The notes under the pieces: model-generated
What the model saw: the letters and a program-made list of their open reading frames with translations, nothing else
What the model was told of the DNA's origin: nothing
Database searches by the model: none
Shown: one piece after another, positions 12,811-23,433 of the stretch
Position numbering within the stretch: position 1 is the stretch's first letter
Layout of the letters: each line of letters opens with the position of its first letter
Assembly: GCA_039545275.1 (NCBI GenBank)
Contig: BCHS01000004.1
Location: forward strand, 1-64,000
Origin: Pseudomicrostroma phylloplanum
Lineage: Eukaryota; Basidiomycota; Exobasidiomycetes; Microstromatales
Direction of reading: 5' to 3'
Length of the DNA: 64,000 bases
Program-made: the position numbers and the translations under genes

Positions 12811-15033
12811 GAACGTTTGAAGCTGGCTGGCATTGACTGTGGGAAGAAGTGATTCCGGACCGCAAAAGCGGTCCATTAGCGAACTGTGATTTGCAGATAA
12901 AACCCAAATAACAATGCAAGCAGAAGAGCTATGGCTGAAAGAGTAATCTCTGCACAGAATGCATACGCCGACAGCTCTGATGATTAATGATTGCGCTCGA
13001 CTACACACAGGCCGCAAGTGAAGGTTTCTCCACAGCAAATGAGGCTTGCATTTCCCCTTCTGTCACCCGATTTCAGCCAGGTGAGACTCTCTTTAGCAGG
13101 CTGGCAAGAAGTCTGGTAGCCTGCCTCGGACCCTGGCATTCTGAATCTGAGATCAAGCCGCACTTTCGCCAGACTCAGGCACTAGATTGTCCCGCTGCCA
13201 TCATGGGGCCTGCCGGCTGCAGCTTATCTGAGTAATGTTTGCGGCCAAATGCGTAATAGTTGCAACAAGTGCGTATTCTCGCACAGCAAATGAGTAACAT
13301 TGCAGTATGATGCGTAAGATCTAGACCGGACTCAGCTAGCAGATCCGGCTAACTTTGGCAAAAAAACGCGCCCGGACGCAACGCAGAGTCCGGCTGTAGC
13401 TCTGAGGTTGCTGTGTCCCTACCCACAGAGACATGGCGCTTGTACGGTGGCTTGAGAGGACCATTGTCATCTTACGCCAATGGCACAAGATCGCAATGGT
13501 TGTTGAGCACGCGCTGCACTGTGAGTCTGTGCATCTACAGTATGCGACGAGCACGCAATGACATGGTGAGTTCACATTGTGACCATGCCAAACACGCGTC
13601 TGTACGCAATGAAAAATACAAGTCGATGGAAATTGTATTGCCTTTTCAAGCACGTCAGCAATTTCGGGCACAGTGAGATCACCGTGACCTGAATGACGTC
13701 AAGTTGGCCAACTTGTGCAGGACTAGGCAACGAACATCTTGATTTGATGCGTTTCTTTGCGGGTGTTCACAGAAGGCGGCAAAGGCGCAATTGCATACAG
13801 TAGCAAAGGTACTTATTGACCCTTCACAATTATTGCACCCAAGGCAATGCATCTACACTCATGGATACAGTACAGTATATGCAGCGGATGGCAAGGCCTC
13901 AGATACAGTATCAATTTGCAAAGAACACAAGACTGACTCACAAGTCCAGCTCAAATCCAGGCCTGTCGCAGAGGTCCCCTCCCATCATCACTCAAGCCTA
14001 CTGTAGCCGATTGGGTCTGCTCTTCACCGGATGCTCAAAGCTTTAGCAGAAGCAGACAGGGTTTACTGTACAGTAGATCTGCAGTCTCGGTCCTGACAGA
14101 AAGACACTGCTTAGAGGCGAGCTTGTGCTCCTGCAGCTACAAGTTCATGTCAGGCTGCTCAACTGCGGGGCAGGCGCCGAAGGGGCCGGCGAGGCTGCTT
14201 TGTTGAAAGCGTTCTGGCTGGAGTTGAGCGACAACAGGAACTTACTGTAGTTGCGCTACGCCTCAAGTGGCGTTGTCAGGCACGGAGGCAAGTTTGGCAG
14301 TGCGAAAGGCAATGCTCGGTCCCCAGACATCGAGAACTTTCATATCCTTGGCCCCAGGTTTTGTATTATACCCCGTTACATTACACAATAAGATCAAGTG
14401 ACGGATGCTTCTGTCTGTGGAAGAAGCACAGTAAGAAGTCTATACAGTAGCACAGCCCGTTGATGGCCTGCATTGTGTCAAATGCTGAGTCCGACACAGC
14501 CAACGGCGCATTTGTGCCTTGTGCTACTTGTCATGCATCACAATTGAGGCGGCAACAGTTTTGGAACGGGCCCATTAGTGACGGCACTTGGCAACACGCA
14601 GAAAGTTGTCGTAACGAAAATGTACACCACAGAGCTCTCGGCTGTGCACGACGCGAGTGCCCTGCGTCGCGGCATCCAAAGCCGTAGGTGTGTGTCAATC
14701 GGCAGCAGCTTCGTGAGCCAGAGTTGCTGTCCCGTCCCCAAACCATCGGACCATGCGGAGTCAGCTGCACGGACTGGCAGCAGGGCGTGTGTGCACCAGA
14801 CCCTCTCGACTTTGACTCAGTCGGTCAAATTCTCGCGGTACAGTACGAGCGAGCCGTACAGCCCTGCGGCAGTGCGTCGATGTCGTGATAAGAGGATCGT
14901 ATTGAGCTTATTCACACAAAGCGTCGTCCGCTTCTTGTACGACACCTTCCGCCTCACGGTGTCCGGAACAGATATGGAATCTTCTGTATGGCGATAAGTA
15001 CATGACAACAGGGCACTGCTTCGCAAAGCAGCC

Positions 15034-16518
15034 TCATGGCACGGCAGCCGCTACCGACAATTCTTTTTGGTCGCTTTGGGGAGACCCTTGGCCATGCAGC
15101 TTCTTTCCTTCTTTAGCGTGCCAGCTCTTGAGTACAAAAGGGACCACAGCTAGCGCTGCTGCAATACTCGCCAGTACTGTAGTTGCAACGGGACTGCCTA
15201 GGCTCGAGTACATCTTGGCGCTAGCCAGTGGCAGCGTTGCCGAGAGTACGTTGCGGCAGAACGATTGGGCAGCCATTGCACTGGACGCCCTTTCTTCGAA
15301 GATGTCAGCTAGGAAGGAAAAGAGACTGAGGTAGATAGGGAAGATACCGAAGCTGAATAGGAAGTAGCCGAAGATAGGCCAGCCAGGAGAGATGTTAGGC
15401 TGACCGGTCCATGCAAAGATAATTAGACCGATGGGAACTAGGAGGGCTCCTGCACAGGCGTAATGAAGGCGCGCTTCGGGAAGTGGGCGCCCGGCAGCAG
15501 TAGATCTGTCATGATAGATACGCCCTTGATGCCAATTGGCTGCAAGTCCGAGCAGACCTGCGGGAACGGCTGCCACCATTACGCTTGTCTCTTGGACCAA
15601 GGCCCATTTGTAACCTTGGCTGAAGACAACGGGGATAGCTTGCACATAGATGTACGTGACGGACCAGACGAAGGCGCTCCACAGCGAGAGACTCTGTACG
15701 GTGGAGTTGCGAGCCAGAAGGCCCAAAGGCACGCAGAGTGAACGCCAGCATTCCATGCCCAGGTGCTTGATGCGCGAGCCCTTGCTAGCGCCCGCTCCAC
15801 AGTCCGTGGCTACGACCTGCTTTGATGCTGCTCGGGACTCGGTCATGCACAGAAGAACGACCAGCATGCACAGACCTCCGCCGGCCGTGTTCCACCAAAA
15901 GACCACTCGCCAACTTTGGGACGTCAGGGTGAGAGCGGTGATGACGGGTCCCGTCCCTTGCCCAGCCCAGACGGCAAAGGCATACATGGCCATGGGAAAG
16001 GCTCGATCTGCCTCTGTGAAGACATCGGCGACGACGCCTCCCGCCATGCTCGAGCCAACGCTGGCCGCTGCTCCCGCAAGGAACCGAAAGGCGATCAGGA
16101 CGCCGACGTTAGGTGCCAAGGCCTGCGGTATGGTGAACACGGTATAGAGGGCACATGCGATGATGAAGACCGGCTTGCGGCCATGTCTTTCGGACAGAGG
16201 CGCGAGAAGAAGAGGCGTTGCGGCAAGAGCTACCAGGTATGTAGTGTTTCCAGCCTCTACGGCAAGGACAGAGGTTTGCAGACCAGCTGCTACGTAATCC
16301 CCTAGCAGTGGGTAACCGATGACGTTGAGAGTGGAGACGTAGGTGAACAGGAGCGCGCTCAAGACCGTCGACCATTTCCTGCTTGCTGGCCAGTCATGGG
16401 GAGACATCGAGGTCCCCATTGAGCAGAGGATGAAGCCGAAGGTATCGATACCGAGAACACATTTCTGGACCGCAAAGCAAATCAAGCTCTTGAGGGTAAG
16501 CGGAAAAGAGTCATCCAA
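15034..16518 (-). CDS. MFS transporter, drug:H+ antiporter (DHA1) type
   Basis: Predicted twelve-helix major facilitator exporter in one open exon (494 residues). After a polar entry (HDWPASRKW, about residue 40) come the helices of the N-domain; the loop between helices 2 and 3 carries the MFS signature as LSERHGRKP. WRVVFWWNTAGGG ends the first half and a polar central loop of about 30 residues follows. The second half ends in a Lys/Ser/Gln-rich tail. The family exports polyamines, azoles and other small molecules, but the substrate cannot be read here. The true start is uncertain: the first 34 residues from 16518 do not resemble DHA1 N-termini, and Met at 16416 (MGTSMSPHDW) may be the real start or the first residue after an unrecognised intron. 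The 3' end borders the gene-poor region. Confidence 0.8.
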   Translation of the reverse strand: MDDSFPLTLKSLICFAVQKCVLGIDTFGFILCSMGTSMSPHDWPASRKWSTVLSALLFTYVSTLNVIGYPLLGDYVAAGLQTSVLAVEAGNTTYLVALAATPLLLAPLSERHGRKPVFIIACALYTVFTIPQALAPNVGVLIAFRFLAGAAASVGSSMAGGVVADVFTEADRAFPMAMYAFAVWAGQGTGPVITALTLTSQSWRVVFWWNTAGGGLCMLVVLLCMTESRAASKQVVATDCGAGASKGSRIKHLGMECWRSLCVPLGLLARNSTVQSLSLWSAFVWSVTYIYVQAIPVVFSQGYKWALVQETSVMVAAVPAGLLGLAANWHQGRIYHDRSTAAGRPLPEARLHYACAGALLVPIGLIIFAWTGQPNISPGWPIFGYFLFSFGIFPIYLSLFSFLADIFEERASSAMAAQSFCRNVLSATLPLASAKMYSSLGSPVATTVLASIAAALAVVPFVLKSWHAKEGKKLHGQGSPQSDQKELSVAAAVP

Positions 16519-16835
16519 CGGGCCAGTGCGGGAAGAACTTCGGGATTTTACCGAAGCGGGGTTGCAATGCTATCGGAGCTCAGCCGAAGGGACGCAGTGC
16601 CTCCGCGACTGTACCCCTGAAGTGGGCCCTGGCTCTGACAGATAGCGGAGAACGCCGAGGTCCGAAACACAACAGTCGTGCGGTGTCAGCCGCTTCTGCC
16701 CTAGCGATCAAGTCGTTCACATGATGCTCCCCCAGCCGATCCAGGCTCGTCAAGATCTTAGGTCCCTTGCCTTGCCTTGACGGCGTTGGTGACACATTCT
16801 GGGTGTATTGTCTCATGTTACAGAAAGGAAAGTAT
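16519..16835. other. Spacer between MFS gene and phosphatase gene
   Basis: About 317 bases between two minus-strand genes. It must hold the promoter of the MFS gene and the 3' end of the phosphatase gene. I see no further gene or repeat. Confidence 0.5.
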
Positions 16836-18533
16836 CTATGCTTCTTCCACCACCATGGCAACGATTATGGCAATGTCGTCGACCTTGCCCCCCGAATATC
16901 TGAGGCGGCTCTTTTCCGCCTCAGCCTCGAAAGGACTCCGCTTCTTTTCGGAGAATTGGCACATCAGAGTATACTGAAGGGCGCTGTGGTGTCGAGGGTA
17001 GATCCAGTACACACTCGTCAGCGAAACTGTGGCGATGGCTAGAGCAGGCTGCCGACAGACTCACTTGTATGCTATGACTTCCACCAACGTTTTCTCCTCC
17101 TTCCATTGAAGATCGGAAGACTTGGATGGCGACGTGCTCTCGTTTTGTTGCCGATGGGACTCGAACGCCTCGTGGTGTTTCTCCCTCAAGAACCGCTAGA
17201 ATTGACATGCGAGAGACGGTCAGATCAGACTTTTGCTTCACTACTATCCCTTACTCACCACTAGAGCCACCCATTCCTTGCCCCAGACATTGTCCCATGC
17301 GCCATCGCTTGCCACGATGACCAAATCTCCGTGCTTGAGATTGCACTCCCAACGATTTGCCATGTCAGGTCTGCATTCCAGGCTCGGGGACTCTCCTCCA
17401 TTCTCCCGCCTCCACTGCTCCATGACTTTGGCAGGAATCTTGGAAAGCTGATACGGAGCATTGAAATAGTATTGCTGAGGGTTGGAGCGATATAGAGCTC
17501 CGGCAAGAGGCCTTTTGCCCGGGATGCCTCTTCCTCGACCCAAGTCATCATTGGACGACGGGACCCCGAGATCGGAGCCGCGCATGCCTTCACGAAGAAC
17601 AACGAAGCCCGAGTCTCCCACGTTTGCAGAGCGCAAGAGTCCAGTGGCTGATTCCAGGGTGAGGACGACGGCGGTAGACGAGCCTGCTGGTACGCCTGGA
17701 TCAGCGAGTACGTGTTCGTAGGCTTCCGAGATGAGGCGAACTGGATTCGCAGATGGATCGGCTGCGCCGCTGGTGGCAGCAAAGGCTTGGGAAGCGTGAT
17801 ACATCAGGGATTGCCTAATGATAGGAGATAAGAGGAGCGAGGGTGACAAAGAGGGCGGAGGAGGAGTCAATGGGGAGAGGCCTGTGTCAAGGATGAACCG
17901 TTCCTGCACTCACGAGAAAAGCGCTGGGTCAACGCCGTTTTCGCTCCAGCTGCCGACGCCATCGGCGACACCAATAGCTATGTCTCCAGCTTGGTCGGCA
18001 AGTGCTCCGTCAATGGTAGCCACCATCAGACTGTCTTCTCCTGCCTCTCCCCCACCCAGCAGGGCCTCTCGCCACTGGCCAATCTCAGATGTGTTGGGCC
18101 AGCCGATCTGCTTCTTGGGGCGCGGAAGACCAGCTTTCGAGGACGAGGACTGCGGTACATCTGGGTCCGGAGGTTTGCCCTGGAAAGAGTGGGATATTAG
18201 GAAGCGAAAGCGGCTGGCGCAGGCGGTGGAATGCAGCCCACGGGATGAGAAGGATTGCAAGGGCTGCGTGGGGTGGTGTAGATGGTCCGCACGCTTGGCC
18301 AGAAGCGGGACCGACGGCTGCGATCTGCGCTTCGGCTTGGTGCTCTGCGCTTCTGTCCGAACGGAGAGCAGTGGCCATTGTACGTGCTGAGAGGCTGGCC
18401 GGGAAGCAATGGCACTTGCCTCTGCTCTTTGCGATGGCCAGGGTGGTAGGTGGTGTGCGGTCCTCCTCTGCTCCCGTCCTGCTATTGACCGTGCGACTGC
18501 GAGCCTGGCCGCAGCGGGACGACGAGAGGCCAT
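16836..18533 (-). CDS. PTC7: Mitochondrial PP2C-family phosphatase, Ptc7/Azr1 type
   Basis: Metal-dependent Ser/Thr phosphatase; yeast Ptc7 acts in mitochondria and activates coenzyme Q synthesis by dephosphorylating Coq7. Four coding exons: 17914-18533, 17259-17814, 17065-17195 and 16836-16983 (484 residues). Residues 1 to about 110 are rich in Arg/Ser/Ala and look like a mitochondrial presequence plus linker. Signature blocks: IGVADGVGSW, ALFSQSLMYHA across the first splice, SANVGDSGFVVLR, VIVASDGAWDNVW and near the end YSGGKVDDIAIIVAMV. The last intron (16984-17064) was set by frame; an earlier acceptor would shorten the intron but put the conserved SPFEAEAEK block out of frame. The gene is divergent from the sugar porter, with a GTGA microsatellite just upstream of the start. 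Confidence 0.88.
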
Positions 18534-19088
18534 GACAGAGTACGCCGCTGAGGGGAGGAAGACGAGAGCGCGGCAGAGGGAGTGAGTGAGTGAGTGAGTG
18601 AGTGACTGGCGGAATCACCAGCGTATGGCCGCCGCGACCCTGGCTCATACCGGGTCTTGTGCAATCGGACTTTGAATGTGTCTATGCGTCGGGTCTCCAC
18701 TCTGGCGTGGCGGGGCCTTTGCCTTTGCCCGCGTGTGCCGTACTGGGTGTGTGCCCCGCATAGCCTCATCCCCACTGCCTAGACCCGTGCCAGAGTAGTA
18801 TGCCTCGCTACCAGGAGCTACGCCCACCACCTCCCCGTCCTCTCCCGTGCCCTGCCTTGCCTCTCCTTCTGGTACAGGGCAAAGACGTAGATACACGTCC
18901 CTCAGATAGCCTTAGCTCCACCCCTGACACTCGCGAGGCACGCGCCTCTTGTACATCATCATCTCCACCTCGAGTCCAACAGTGGCTGCGCAGGAGATAA
19001 GCAGCGCCATCAACATACATCCTTGCCTCATCCCGCACGACTCTGCCTCATTCGTCGCAGCAGCCCTCACCCCGGTCCCGCATCCGTC
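18534..19088. promoter_or_regulatory. Divergent promoter region, phosphatase/sugar porter
   Basis: About 555 bases separate the two divergent start codons. A run of AGTG units occupies about 18580-18604. The stretch 18800-19080 is pyrimidine-rich on the plus strand, as expected for the leader of the sugar porter. No other gene is seen. Confidence 0.5.
18580..18604. repeat. AGTG microsatellite
   Basis: About six consecutive AGTG units lie within 50 bases upstream of the phosphatase start codon. Confidence 0.85.
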
Positions 19089-21193
19089 ATGCCCATCAGC
19101 CATGCTTCTCATCCCTCCCATGCATCCACCGATTCGCTCGTGTCATCCAACTCGTCTGCAGGCGGCGCAAGTCGGCGCATCCGGGCTCCCCGGCTGGACA
19201 AGGATGAGGAGCAGCAAGGCGCAAGTCCCCTGGTCAAGGCGGGCATCGTAAAGGGGGACGGTCTGATGCTCTTCATCACCTGCTTTGCCAGTCTGGGTGT
19301 ATTCCTATTGTGAGGATTGAGCCCCGGTGGAGTGATGTCGCCTCCTCCCTCACCGTGCTGACCCCCATCCTCACATCTGTGCCCCATTCTGCAGCGGATA
19401 CGACCAAGGCGTCATGTCCGGCATCATCACCACACCTGCCTTTCGCGCCTTCTTCGATAACCCCCGCCCAGCAGAGATTGGGACCATGGTTGCCGTCCTC
19501 GAGATCGGCGCCTTCTTTAGCTCCATCGCAGCGGGCACACTAGCCGACGTCTTTGGTCGCAAGGCCATCCTCTTCTGGGGCGCTCTCATCTTCTCCATCG
19601 GCGGCGCAATCCAGACGCTCACCAGCGGCTTCACCGTCATGGTCATTGGTAGGATCATCGCCGGTGTGGGTGTGGGTTTCATGAGTATGATCGTGCCAGC
19701 CTACCAGAGTGAAATATCACCTGCTGAGAATCGAGGCAAGTTGGCCTGTATAGAATTCACAGGTAAGTAGTCGGTCGTCGAGGTAGACGATTGCGATTGT
19801 GCTTGACCTCCCTGACTCGAATTCGCTCATTGCGCCATTCATCTGCGACGTCTCCAGGCAACATCATCGGCTACGCCTCCTCGGTCTGGGTCGACTACTT
19901 CTTCTCTTTCATCCCGGGTAATCTAGCTTGGCGACTGCCGCTGTCGCTACAGTCAATCATCGGTCTCACCCTCTGCTTTGGCTCGCTGCTCATACCCGAG
20001 TCGCCACGTTGGCTTTGTGACAAGGACAAGGACAAGGAAGCTATGCGGGTGCTCGCCGACCTTCACGGCAACGGTGATCCACGCAGCCGCAAGGCGAAGC
20101 GCGAGTATAGAGAGATCAAGGGTAATGTTTTGACCACGAGGGAGGAAGAAAAGGACAAAGGTCGAGGCTACCTCGAAATGTGGCGACGCTACAAGAAGAG
20201 GACCCTGATCGCATGCTCGAGCCAGATGGGAGCGCAATTGAACGGGATCAAGTGAGTACGACGGAGACCAGGCGTAGAACGAGAAGTCTTGAAATATGCC
20301 TCTAACCCGTTTTGTGCCCACTTGCTGCTCTTAGCGTGATCTCCTATTACGCACCTAACGTCTTCCTTGCGGCCGGATGGGTTGGACGTGATGCCATCCT
20401 CATGGCGGGGATCAATGCAATCTTCTACGTCCTCTCCACGATCCCCACGTGGTATCTAGTCGACGCCTGGGGAAGAAGGCCGATCTTGCTATCCGGCGCA
20501 ATCCTCTGCTCTATGGCTCTCTTTGCCACTGGAGGATTTCTATGGCTTGACGCTTCCTATACCCCCAATGCCGTCGTCGTCTGCGTCATCCTCTTCAACG
20601 CCGCATTTGGCTATAGCTGGGGTCCGATTCCTTGGTTGTACCCACCTGAGATCATGCCACTGTCGTTCCGAGCAAAGGGCGCTTCTCTCGCTACTGCGAC
20701 CAATTGGTTCTTCAACTACGTCGTAGGTGAGCTGACTCCAATACTCCAGGACGCCATTGCATGGCGACTCTACATTATGCATGCACTCTTCTGTCTGGGC
20801 AGCTTCACGCTGGTATACTTTGTGTACCCTGAGACAGCCGGCAAGAGTCTCGAAGAAATGGAAGAGGTGTTCGGCGACGCTTTGCCAAAAGAAGAAGATG
20901 ACGAAGATGACAGCGACGATGATGATAATGAGGTGAGCTTTGGCTCTAGAGCTGCGCCCATACAGATCGGCGGTAAATCCAATGCCGGGTCTCAGCAACA
21001 ACGACAGCCGGAGCAGGAGGTACAACAGCCGCAAGCTCCGAGCGGCGGCCCTGCCACCCAGGCGGAACAGCTCGGTCAGGCCCAAGACGGCGGTGGTGGC
21101 ATTCTTGGTTGGGTGACGTCTTGGTGGCCATCAGGATCTCGTGGGGACAGTACGGGATATCAGCAGGTATCTTCGAGGCCATCGGCGACATAA
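19089..21193 (+). CDS. MFS sugar porter (hexose transporter type)
   Basis: Plasma-membrane sugar:proton symporter of the SP family. Four coding exons: 19089-19309, 19395-19762, 19858-20251 and 20335-21193 (613 residues). Signatures: LFGYDQGVMSGI in helix 1, ADVFGRKAILFWGA in the loop after helix 2, GRIIAGVGVGFMSMIVPAYQSEISP, PESPRWLCDK at the end of helix 6, QLNGINVISYYAPNVF in helix 7, and YPETAGKSLEEMEEVF after helix 12. The C-terminal tail is about 110 residues: an Asp/Glu-only stretch (EDDEDDSDDDDNE), then a Gln-rich part. Such a long acidic tail is unusual for simple transporters and may serve turnover or signalling. An in-frame upstream ATG at 19023 is possible. The sugar cannot be told from sequence. 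Confidence 0.9.
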
Positions 21194-21318
21194 GCGGACA
21201 ATATCATGCATTTGCTCCGGAGCACGAGAACATCGCTTTTGCACAAGAATGAGTGACGGAAGAAACGTATGAGATGCAAAGCACCAATCGCTCACCCCTA
21301 GGGAGAGCCGGGAGAGCC

Positions 21319-23433
21319 TCAGTCATGTCGGTCGCGGGCAGGTACGACCTTGAGGGTCACCTTCATCAGGGGATGGTCAGTCTTGATCATCGCTTGCTTG
21401 AATTGCAAGCTTGCCTCGAGTGTGAGGTCTTGCTTGACAAATGCATGGTCGACTCTAGAAGAAACTTGAGCCTCTTCCGTAGTCTCCTTCGACGCAATGA
21501 TGCGTCGGAGGCCCAGCTTTGAGATGCAGTCTTCGACGACTTGCAGTCGTGCCTTTGGACCGACTGATTTATCATGCTCCATGTTACCCGTGGGGAAACG
21601 AACATTAATATCGCCGAGCAGGAGGTCTGGAGGTTGTTGGGCGTCAGAGGGTGCGAGGAAGGTTTTGAACAGTGACCAATCCTCGAAGTGGCCCATGGAC
21701 GGCGGCAAGTAGACCCCGTGAATGAGGAGAGCCCGGGATGTGCCAGGCGGCAGAACAGACAATGTGCAGCAGTAGGGCGTGATTCTATGGATCGTCACGA
21801 GGACGTCGGGGCAAGCAACGACCAGCAGTCCACCCCGTCGTGACGAGTGCCCAGGTATCGCGACTCCAGTACTGTCTACGGATCCATCTCTCGTCGACGG
21901 TCCACTCATTGCCTTGATCCAACCAAAAGGCTCAGCAGCCAAAGCTTCTCTGACTTCGCGATTGGGACCGTGGCTTTCAGCGATCAGAAGCAGAGAGGGC
22001 TGATGACCGGAGCGCTGCGAGGCTTGGAAGGCGTGAAACAGGGGCTGCCACTTCTCTATCGTCAAGCCTTGAACGTTGAGGTACATTACACGGAAGGAGG
22101 GATTGCTGTCCGCTTGCACAACATTAGCGAGCATCGATTTTGCCTGCGGCGATGGGAGCTTGGCGTTTCTGAGTCTGCTGGAGGCCGCTCTCGTCACAGG
22201 CGCTTGGAGTAAAGCGTGGATGGCGGGGCTCGATAGCGACAGCGGCTCGGCGCTGAGGGTGAAGTGGAAGTGAATCTGCTGGGGCGGACTCCCACCGGAT
22301 ACAATGCCTTGAACCGCATCAGCGCCGACTTGGTTACGCCGTGTCTTTGACTTTGGACAGGCGCTTACAAGGTTCGGACGTAATCCAGGTGAAATGGATA
22401 GGGCTCCGTTCTGGGCTGAATCGGCAGGACGTGCACCCACGGCCGTCAAGATTGTCAGAAGTGTAGCGTCCAGAGAGCCCGGCACATCGGCAGGGGGCAG
22501 AGGTCGTTTTCTCGAGGTACGGGCTCTGGCGACAGGAGCACGTTCCATACGACTGCTGTCATGGTCCATCAAAGGGCTTTGAGGCTCCCCTGAATGAACT
22601 GATCCGGTCGTATGAGAAGCACGAACTCCGGTGCGAAGCTTCCGCCTTGATCGCGATGTCACTGCGACAGGCTCCGAAGCTGGTGGTGTGCTAGCAACAA
22701 GCCCGGAAGCTCTTCTTGACGACTTTGTGCCCCGAGCACCGGCATCATCAGCGACTTCATCGAGTCGGTCAGGCTGGGATCGCTTTCGAATACGTCTGGT
22801 GACCACGCTACGGTCCAGTAGCTCCTTCCGATCTTGGTCAGAAGACGAAACAGCTGCCTCGTTTGTGCTTCGCCCGGCTCGTTGTAAATTTCTATCTCTG
22901 ACTTCCGGGGGTTGTGTTGAAGCAATGCGCCTTCTTGGGTCATTGAGTAGCAGACCGGCATCGACGGCGGCTTTGAGCTGGGTATCGTGGATGACCAGGG
23001 CTTGTAATCTTTCTTCGAAGCTGTGATAGTCGAATCGCGCTCCTTCCAGCTTGAGTCTTTGGCAGGCAAGGAGGCTCAGAGAGATGTATCTTTGCGCGGT
23101 AGCTTTCGTGGCCGCGGCAGTGGGCGAGGTGCTGTCACGCGCCCGCTCGATGCAGCGCTCGAAGATGGGGATGATGCAATTGAGCAACATGTTACCACAG
23201 CTCATAGTGAAAGCGTGCTGCGTCCCTTTCTTCTTCCGACATTTATGCTTGTACCTGCGACGTACCTTGCCGCTTTTCCCACAGTTCTGATCCAAGTGAA
23301 GACCGTTCTTGACGTTGCAAGATGGACAAGCAATGTCTCCCCTGTACTGGGCAAAGAGCGAGTCGGTGAAGAGCGTCGCAGCGTGCTCATCGGCGAAATG
23401 CTGCAGTTGCTGCCCTCTGAGTATGAGTGTCAT
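21319..23433 (-). CDS. Orphan zinc-ribbon plus endonuclease/exonuclease/phosphatase-fold protein
   Basis: Single-exon protein of 704 residues. Residues about 35-85 hold CPSCNVKNG, then a basic stretch and further Cys/His (CGKSGK, KHKCRKKKG, MSCGNM), resembling transposase-type zinc ribbons. The middle (about 150-430) is Ser/Arg-rich and likely disordered. From about 445 to the end lies a nuclease fold like the APE domain of non-LTR retrotransposons: RVMYLNVQGLTIEKW, LLIAESHGPN (catalytic Glu), LLLGDINVRFP (Asp and Asn), SRVDHAFV and KTDHPLMKV (Asp-His). All active-site positions appear kept. The stop comes directly after the nuclease domain and the sugar porter ends 126 bases further on, so there is no reverse transcriptase. 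It may be a domesticated or captured LINE endonuclease, or a standalone repair-type nuclease; function unknown. Confidence 0.7.
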   Translation of the reverse strand: MTLILRGQQLQHFADEHAATLFTDSLFAQYRGDIACPSCNVKNGLHLDQNCGKSGKVRRRYKHKCRKKKGTQHAFTMSCGNMLLNCIIPIFERCIERARDSTSPTAAATKATAQRYISLSLLACQRLKLEGARFDYHSFEERLQALVIHDTQLKAAVDAGLLLNDPRRRIASTQPPEVRDRNLQRAGRSTNEAAVSSSDQDRKELLDRSVVTRRIRKRSQPDRLDEVADDAGARGTKSSRRASGLVASTPPASEPVAVTSRSRRKLRTGVRASHTTGSVHSGEPQSPLMDHDSSRMERAPVARARTSRKRPLPPADVPGSLDATLLTILTAVGARPADSAQNGALSISPGLRPNLVSACPKSKTRRNQVGADAVQGIVSGGSPPQQIHFHFTLSAEPLSLSSPAIHALLQAPVTRAASSRLRNAKLPSPQAKSMLANVVQADSNPSFRVMYLNVQGLTIEKWQPLFHAFQASQRSGHQPSLLLIAESHGPNREVREALAAEPFGWIKAMSGPSTRDGSVDSTGVAIPGHSSRRGGLLVVACPDVLVTIHRITPYCCTLSVLPPGTSRALLIHGVYLPPSMGHFEDWSLFKTFLAPSDAQQPPDLLLGDINVRFPTGNMEHDKSVGPKARLQVVEDCISKLGLRRIIASKETTEEAQVSSRVDHAFVKQDLTLEASLQFKQAMIKTDHPLMKVTLKVVPARDRHD

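Larger units (their letters stand above)
9159..15033. other. Gene-poor region, about 5.9 kb
   Basis: No open frame here shows a recognisable domain, codon bias or a consistent exon chain. The part next to GCN2 (9159 to about 9500) is presumably its promoter and leader. From about 11.0 kb the base composition becomes more AT-rich than the gene regions, with runs such as the A-rich tract near 11861-11870, and the heptamer TACAGTA/TACTGTA becomes very frequent. A MITE-like inverted repeat lies at 11784-12090 and a short degenerate tandem repeat at 12758-12810. It could be a decayed transposon field, an origin/centromere-type region or a long intergenic spacer; the sequence alone does not decide. 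Confidence 0.6.
11085..15181. repeat. Dispersed heptamer TACAGTA/TACTGTA field
   Basis: Seventeen copies were located by eye, starting at 11085, 11964, 12156, 12671, 12707, 13536, 13796, 13866, 13871, 13904, 13999, 14064, 14069, 14243, 14443, 14839 and 15175. Two pairs overlap: 13866/13871, and 14064/14069, which form the perfect palindrome TACTGTACAGTA. Chance would give about one copy in 8 kb counting both strands. Elsewhere in the window I noticed only isolated copies (for example near 42729, 46980 and 54352). The spacing is irregular, so this is not a tandem satellite. Confidence 0.7.

Noticed and set aside
9159..15033. Calling the gene-poor region a centromere.
   Set aside because: Composition and repeats are suggestive but there is no chromatin or mapping evidence; kept only as a possibility.
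16984..17064. Shorter last intron in the phosphatase gene ending at the CACAG next to TTTCGCTGACG.
   Set aside because: It gives a 38-base intron and the wrong frame; the acceptor at 16984 gives the conserved C-terminal YSGGKVDD block.
22659..23069. Frames opposite to or inside the nuclease gene (for example minus 22659-23069, plus 22631-23026).
   Set aside because: Shadows of the 704-codon frame with no independent support.
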